Below, one piece after another: positions 60,062-63,701 of a stretch of 63,701 nt of DNA (the stretch's first letter is position 1; each line of letters opens with the position of its first letter). This DNA is from JAGLHV01 sp023143305 [NCBI: Clostridia bacterium] (GTDB taxonomy: Bacteria > CBDUZB01 > JAGLHV01). The DNA is taken from NCBI GenBank assembly GCA_030637025.1, contig DAOVVV010000011.1:1-63701 (forward strand). The letters run 5' to 3'. Both the position numbers and the translations under genes were made by a program. The notes beneath the pieces were generated by a model. That model was not told the DNA's origin and did no database searches. It was given only the letters and a program-made list of their open reading frames with translations.

Positions 60062-62674
60062 ATGGAAATTAAGCGTTTTAATAAAAAAAAAGTAAATGCT
60101 AATTTGACTTCTAAATCATGGAGCAGTATTGGTGGTTGGTACCTAATCAGTTCTATCCTCTTGATAGCAATTATAACTATATTTTTTTACAGGGCAGGAT
60201 ATATTAATTATGCTGTTTCTTATATGAAATATTTTTGCGGGGACAAGATAAAGGGGTTAATAGCAATATATAAAGCCAATCCTCAACAAATAAATATAGA
60301 CATTAAATATAAAGATTTTCAGAAATTAGCCTATAAAAGAAAAATTGCTTTAGCTGATAAGATTTTGATTGCCGATGCACAAGATTATGTCCCTGCCGTA
60401 ATTCGATATAAAAATAAATATGTGAAGGTTAAGATTCGTTTAAAAGGTGATTGGGCCATGGATAATCTAAAGGGAGAAAAATGGTCGTTCAGGGTGAGAA
60501 CAAAAGGGGATAATACTTTTTTAGGAATGAAGCATTTTTCGCTTCATCATCCCCAAGTGCGAAACTATATCTACGAATGGATTTTTCACCAGGCTCTTAA
60601 AAGGGAAGGCATATTAGCACTTAGATATGAATTTATAAAAATTATACTTAATGGAAAAAATTTGGGAATATATGCTCTTGAAGAACATTTTGGAAAACAA
60701 TTGATAGAACATAATCAAAAACGAGAAGGGGTGATCATTAAATTCGACGAAGATATTTTGTGGGCGGACAGAAAAGAACATCATTTCTATGAGAAAGACG
60801 GACCTACCATATTACAATCAGAATTTTCCAGCAGTATTAGCGCTTTTAAAATGAATCGTATTTTTGAAAATCCTTCTTTGTATAAACAATTTCTTATTGG
60901 AAAAAATTTATTGGAATCATTTAGAAAAGGGAAATTACCTACACATAAGGTTTTTGATATTAAAAAATTAGCAAAATATTTTGCTATTAGTGAAGTAATG
61001 GGAGGGGTGCATGGGATGTGTTGGCATAATCTTAGATTTTATTATAATCCGATTACCTCTTTTTTGGAACCGGTAGGTTTTGATGCAATGGTCGGTGATA
61101 AGTCAGGGGTATCTGCGAAAAATATCCATAAGGAATTAATAGAAAAACCGCCGGTTACTTTTTATGCTAAAATTTTTAGCGATTTTATCTTTTTTGAAGA
61201 ATACATAAAAGCTCTTGAACAAATTTCAGATTCTGCCTATCTGGATGAATTATTTCTGGACATAGATAAGGATTTAAAAAATAATTTGCATATTATTTAT
61301 AGTGAATTTCCACATTTTGATTTTTCAGAAGATGTTTTTCGTGAAAATCAAAAATATATCCGCTTTACTTTAAATCCGGCAAGGGGTATTTTAGTTTATT
61401 TCCATAAACCTTTTAAAGACGGGATAGAGCTCCAGTTAGGAAATATTCAATCGATGCCGGTGGAAGTGTTAAATGTTACTGATGAGGATTCTATTGTGTT
61501 AAAACCGGCAGAGAGAATTATTCTTGCTCCAAAGGTATGGGAAAGGTTGGTGGACTATGAAAAGGTTAATTTTAGTTTTCCTGAAGATTTTATTTGGTCA
61601 AGGGAGAAAATAAAAAATTTAGCAGTTAATTACAAAATTTTGGGTACGAACACGATTAAACAGCAGAAAATTTTTCCCTGGTCGTGGTTTGATGAGAATT
61701 TTGTAAAAAATGATTTTGTAAGACAGGAGCCTAATATTCACCAGTTTGAATTTTTGATCGTAGATAAAACAGGTAAAAAAATATTCATAAAGCCGGGTAT
61801 TTGGAAGCTTGATCAGAATTTGATTATTCCTTCGGGATATGTGGTTGTTGCTGAAGGGAAAACCCGCTTGGATTTATTAAACGGGTCTAATATATTATCG
61901 TATTCTCCCCTTAAATTAATCGGGACGGAAGAAAATCCCATTATAATATGTTCATCTGATTCTACGGGCCAAGGCCTGGTACTAATAAATTCTAATCGAA
62001 AATCGATGTTAAGGTACGTTAGTTTTGATAAATTGTCGAATTCTTTAAAAGGGGGGTGGTCATTAACCGGAGCAGTTACTTTTTATAATTCTCCGGTTAA
62101 TATGCATTACTGCCGATTTTTAAATAATAATTCGGAAGATGCTTTAAATATCATCCATTCGGAATTTACAATTAACAAAACAATTTTTAAAAATATATTA
62201 TCTGACGGAATAGATGTTGATTTTAGCAAAGGGGAAATAACAAATTGTTCTTTTATAAATTGCGGCAATGATTCTATTGATTTATCCGGAAGCAGAGTGA
62301 AAATGCGGAATATTTTTGTCAAAGGAGCTGGTGACAAGGCTTTAAGTGTTGGAGAAAATAGTGTGGTACATGCTGAGCAAATCGATATAAAAAATGCTAA
62401 AATAGCCATAGCCAGTAAAGATATGTCGGTAACAGTTGTTAAACAGGTAGAATTATCTAATTGTGAAATTGGTTTTGCTGTTTATCAAAAGAAGAGTGAA
62501 TTCAGAGGTTCTTTTATGAGCGTAGCGGAATTAAAAATGGATAAAGTTGATTTATCTTATATCGTTGAAAAAGGGTCAAGATTAAAAGTAGAAGGGGAAA
62601 TGATTAAGCATGATAGAGAAACTGTAGGAGAACTTTTAGATGGAGTTGAAGATGCTGAAGAAAAAAACAAATAA
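60062..62674 (+). CDS. CotH-family protein with C-terminal parallel beta-helix
   Basis: 870 aa, starting one base after the DUF4956 stop. One membrane anchor (about 27-46), then a CotH kinase-like domain (about 95-420): VKIRLKGDWAMDNLKGEKWS, FLGMKHFSLHHPQVRNYIYE, NGKNLGIYALEEHFGKQLIE and EPVGFDAMVGD. Residues about 590-850 are a right-handed beta-helix (ALNIIHSEFTINKTIFKNIL, ITNCSFINCGNDSIDLSG). CotH enzymes are atypical protein kinases acting on secreted proteins; the helix may position it at the surface. Confidence 0.85.
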   Translation: MEIKRFNKKKVNANLTSKSWSSIGGWYLISSILLIAIITIFFYRAGYINYAVSYMKYFCGDKIKGLIAIYKANPQQINIDIKYKDFQKLAYKRKIALADKILIADAQDYVPAVIRYKNKYVKVKIRLKGDWAMDNLKGEKWSFRVRTKGDNTFLGMKHFSLHHPQVRNYIYEWIFHQALKREGILALRYEFIKIILNGKNLGIYALEEHFGKQLIEHNQKREGVIIKFDEDILWADRKEHHFYEKDGPTILQSEFSSSISAFKMNRIFENPSLYKQFLIGKNLLESFRKGKLPTHKVFDIKKLAKYFAISEVMGGVHGMCWHNLRFYYNPITSFLEPVGFDAMVGDKSGVSAKNIHKELIEKPPVTFYAKIFSDFIFFEEYIKALEQISDSAYLDELFLDIDKDLKNNLHIIYSEFPHFDFSEDVFRENQKYIRFTLNPARGILVYFHKPFKDGIELQLGNIQSMPVEVLNVTDEDSIVLKPAERIILAPKVWERLVDYEKVNFSFPEDFIWSREKIKNLAVNYKILGTNTIKQQKIFPWSWFDENFVKNDFVRQEPNIHQFEFLIVDKTGKKIFIKPGIWKLDQNLIIPSGYVVVAEGKTRLDLLNGSNILSYSPLKLIGTEENPIIICSSDSTGQGLVLINSNRKSMLRYVSFDKLSNSLKGGWSLTGAVTFYNSPVNMHYCRFLNNNSEDALNIIHSEFTINKTIFKNILSDGIDVDFSKGEITNCSFINCGNDSIDLSGSRVKMRNIFVKGAGDKALSVGENSVVHAEQIDIKNAKIAIASKDMSVTVVKQVELSNCEIGFAVYQKKSEFRGSFMSVAELKMDKVDLSYIVEKGSRLKVEGEMIKHDRETVGELLDGVEDAEEKNK

Positions 62675-63701
62675 ATTTTTAATTGGTTTTTTCCTTTTTT
62701 CTTTGTTTAGTTCATTGCTATTGGCAGAACAACAGGTTAAATCTTCATTGAATAATTTAACTCTATACTCTAAAGGAGAAAGAGAAAAATATTCTTTTTT
62801 AGTTGCCGGTCATATTTATGGTTCCCATAATAAATCAATTTATCCGGCAGCTTCAATATTAGCTAATATTTCATTACTGAATAATGCCGGTGCCGGTTTT
62901 ATGGTTTTATTAGGGGATATTGTTCAAAGAATTAGCGGGTTTGAAATAGAAGCTCTGAAAAATAGTTTTTTAATGAAACTTAATTTTCCTGTTTTTAACG
63001 CTCCGGGCAATCATGATATGAAAAACCGTAAATTGTATGAAGAATATTTCGGGAAAACTTTTTTTAGTTTTCAATATTCTACGGAATTATTTATTTTTCT
63101 TGATACTGAAATTAGTGATGGGAAACTGGAAACTGGTCAGTTAGAATTCATGATTAAAAACATTGAACATTGTAAAAAAGCGTCCCGGATAAAAAACATA
63201 TTTGTTTTTTCCCACCGGTTACTCTGGGCAATTGGAAATGAACCCTATAATAGAATTATTCCTTTTGTAAATTATCCTTTAGCTCATCATAATAAAGCAA
63301 ATACTATTTCAGCTATTATTTTACCGCAATTAAAATCTTTGGCTGGAAAAAATGTATATTTTGTGAGTGGGGATGTGGGGTGTTACTGGTCTCTTCCCCT
63401 TTTTTACCAGGAAGATACAACTTCTAATATTACTTATGTAGCCGTTGGTATAGGTGATACCAAAAAGGATTTAATTTGTCGCGTTACTGTCGATAAGTCA
63501 GGAAAAGTGATTTTTAAACCTATTTCTTTAACCGGAGAAAAATTAGATTCTATTGAATGTTATGGTCTTGATTATTGGGAGAAATATTTTAGGCAGAAGC
63601 AAGGGATAAAAATTCTGACTAAAATAAAAAACAAACTGAACACATCAGGAGTCGAATACTTTTGGGGAATACTATTTATTTTTGGGCTATCGGCATTATT
63701 G
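62652..63701 (+). CDS. Secreted calcineurin-like metallophosphoesterase (3' partial)
   Basis: Open from ATG 62652 to the window end (350 codons). It overlaps the CotH stop by 23 bp in another frame. Signal peptide (about 1-27, ending LLLAEQQ), then metallophosphoesterase motifs: AGHIYG in place of the usual DxH, LLGDIVQR, APGNHDM, FVFSHRLLW and VYFVSGDVG. The first motif lacks the standard Asp, so metal binding may differ. A hydrophobic stretch begins at the window end. Probably acts on an exported phosphorylated product together with CotH. Confidence 0.8.
   Translation, partial: MLKKKTNKFLIGFFLFSLFSSLLLAEQQVKSSLNNLTLYSKGEREKYSFLVAGHIYGSHNKSIYPAASILANISLLNNAGAGFMVLLGDIVQRISGFEIEALKNSFLMKLNFPVFNAPGNHDMKNRKLYEEYFGKTFFSFQYSTELFIFLDTEISDGKLETGQLEFMIKNIEHCKKASRIKNIFVFSHRLLWAIGNEPYNRIIPFVNYPLAHHNKANTISAIILPQLKSLAGKNVYFVSGDVGCYWSLPLFYQEDTTSNITYVAVGIGDTKKDLICRVTVDKSGKVIFKPISLTGEKLDSIECYGLDYWEKYFRQKQGIKILTKIKNKLNTSGVEYFWGILFIFGLSALL

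Noticed and set aside
1-63701. tRNA or rRNA genes
   Set aside because: Reading both strands I saw no convincing cloverleaf or rRNA core; a tRNAscan run would settle it.

Overview
The window is an AT-rich (roughly 35-38% G+C by eye) chromosomal segment from a Gram-negative, probably uncultured bacterium. An outer membrane is shown by an OmpA-type peptidoglycan-binding protein, two FadL/PorV-like barrels and a secretin. Many TPR-tailed membrane proteins, polyprenyl-sugar glycosyltransferases, Fn3 and beta-helix surface proteins and a Tad pilus recall candidate phyla such as Omnitrophota or Desantisbacteria. That placement is inference from style only; there is no rRNA or other marker gene in the window.

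Layout. (1) 1-1895 (+): a sugar nucleotidyltransferase cut by the window edge, then ornithine carbamoyltransferase. (2) 1921-26768 (-): a secretome island of large signal-peptide proteins (DNRLRE, Fn3, CARDB-like, kelch, parallel beta-helix, S74). Most end in, or contain, the same roughly 150-residue beta-sandwich, called here the YDFG module. The island includes two pseudogenes, a MITE-like element and an Ig-type accessory protein (323 aa) between two paralogous module proteins. (3) 27309-38755 (-): a second Ig-type accessory protein, an O-antigen ligase/TPR protein, a SpoIIE-type phosphatase, a beta-propeller/OmpA protein, two duplicated PorV-TPR proteins and a truncated MerR-like regulator. 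One duplicated block has collapsed into an OmpA remnant. (4) 38983-50804 (+): a Tad/Flp pilus locus with six Flp pilins, a protein of 13-residue repeats, TadE, CpaB, a short secretin, a TadZ-TadA fusion ATPase, TadB, TadC, DUF192, a TPR protein and a membrane sensor. (5) 50861-63701 (+): an envelope glycan block of GT-C type membrane proteins, a DPM1-like glycosyltransferase, a methyltransferase, DUF4956, a CotH/beta-helix protein and a metallophosphoesterase cut by the window end.

How it fits together. I read two class-I cyclic-di-GMP (GEMM-I) riboswitches. One (39053-39148, +) precedes the Flp pilins. The other (27013-27115, -) precedes a small secreted protein that is nearly a free-standing YDFG module. 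The simplest reading is that c-di-GMP controls both a Tad pilus and a dedicated surface-protein system. In that system the small module protein may be the main subunit, the large proteins specialised adhesins or tips, and the two tandem-Ig proteins periplasmic assembly factors. The riboswitch calls and domain architectures are read from sequence; the assembly model is a hypothesis.
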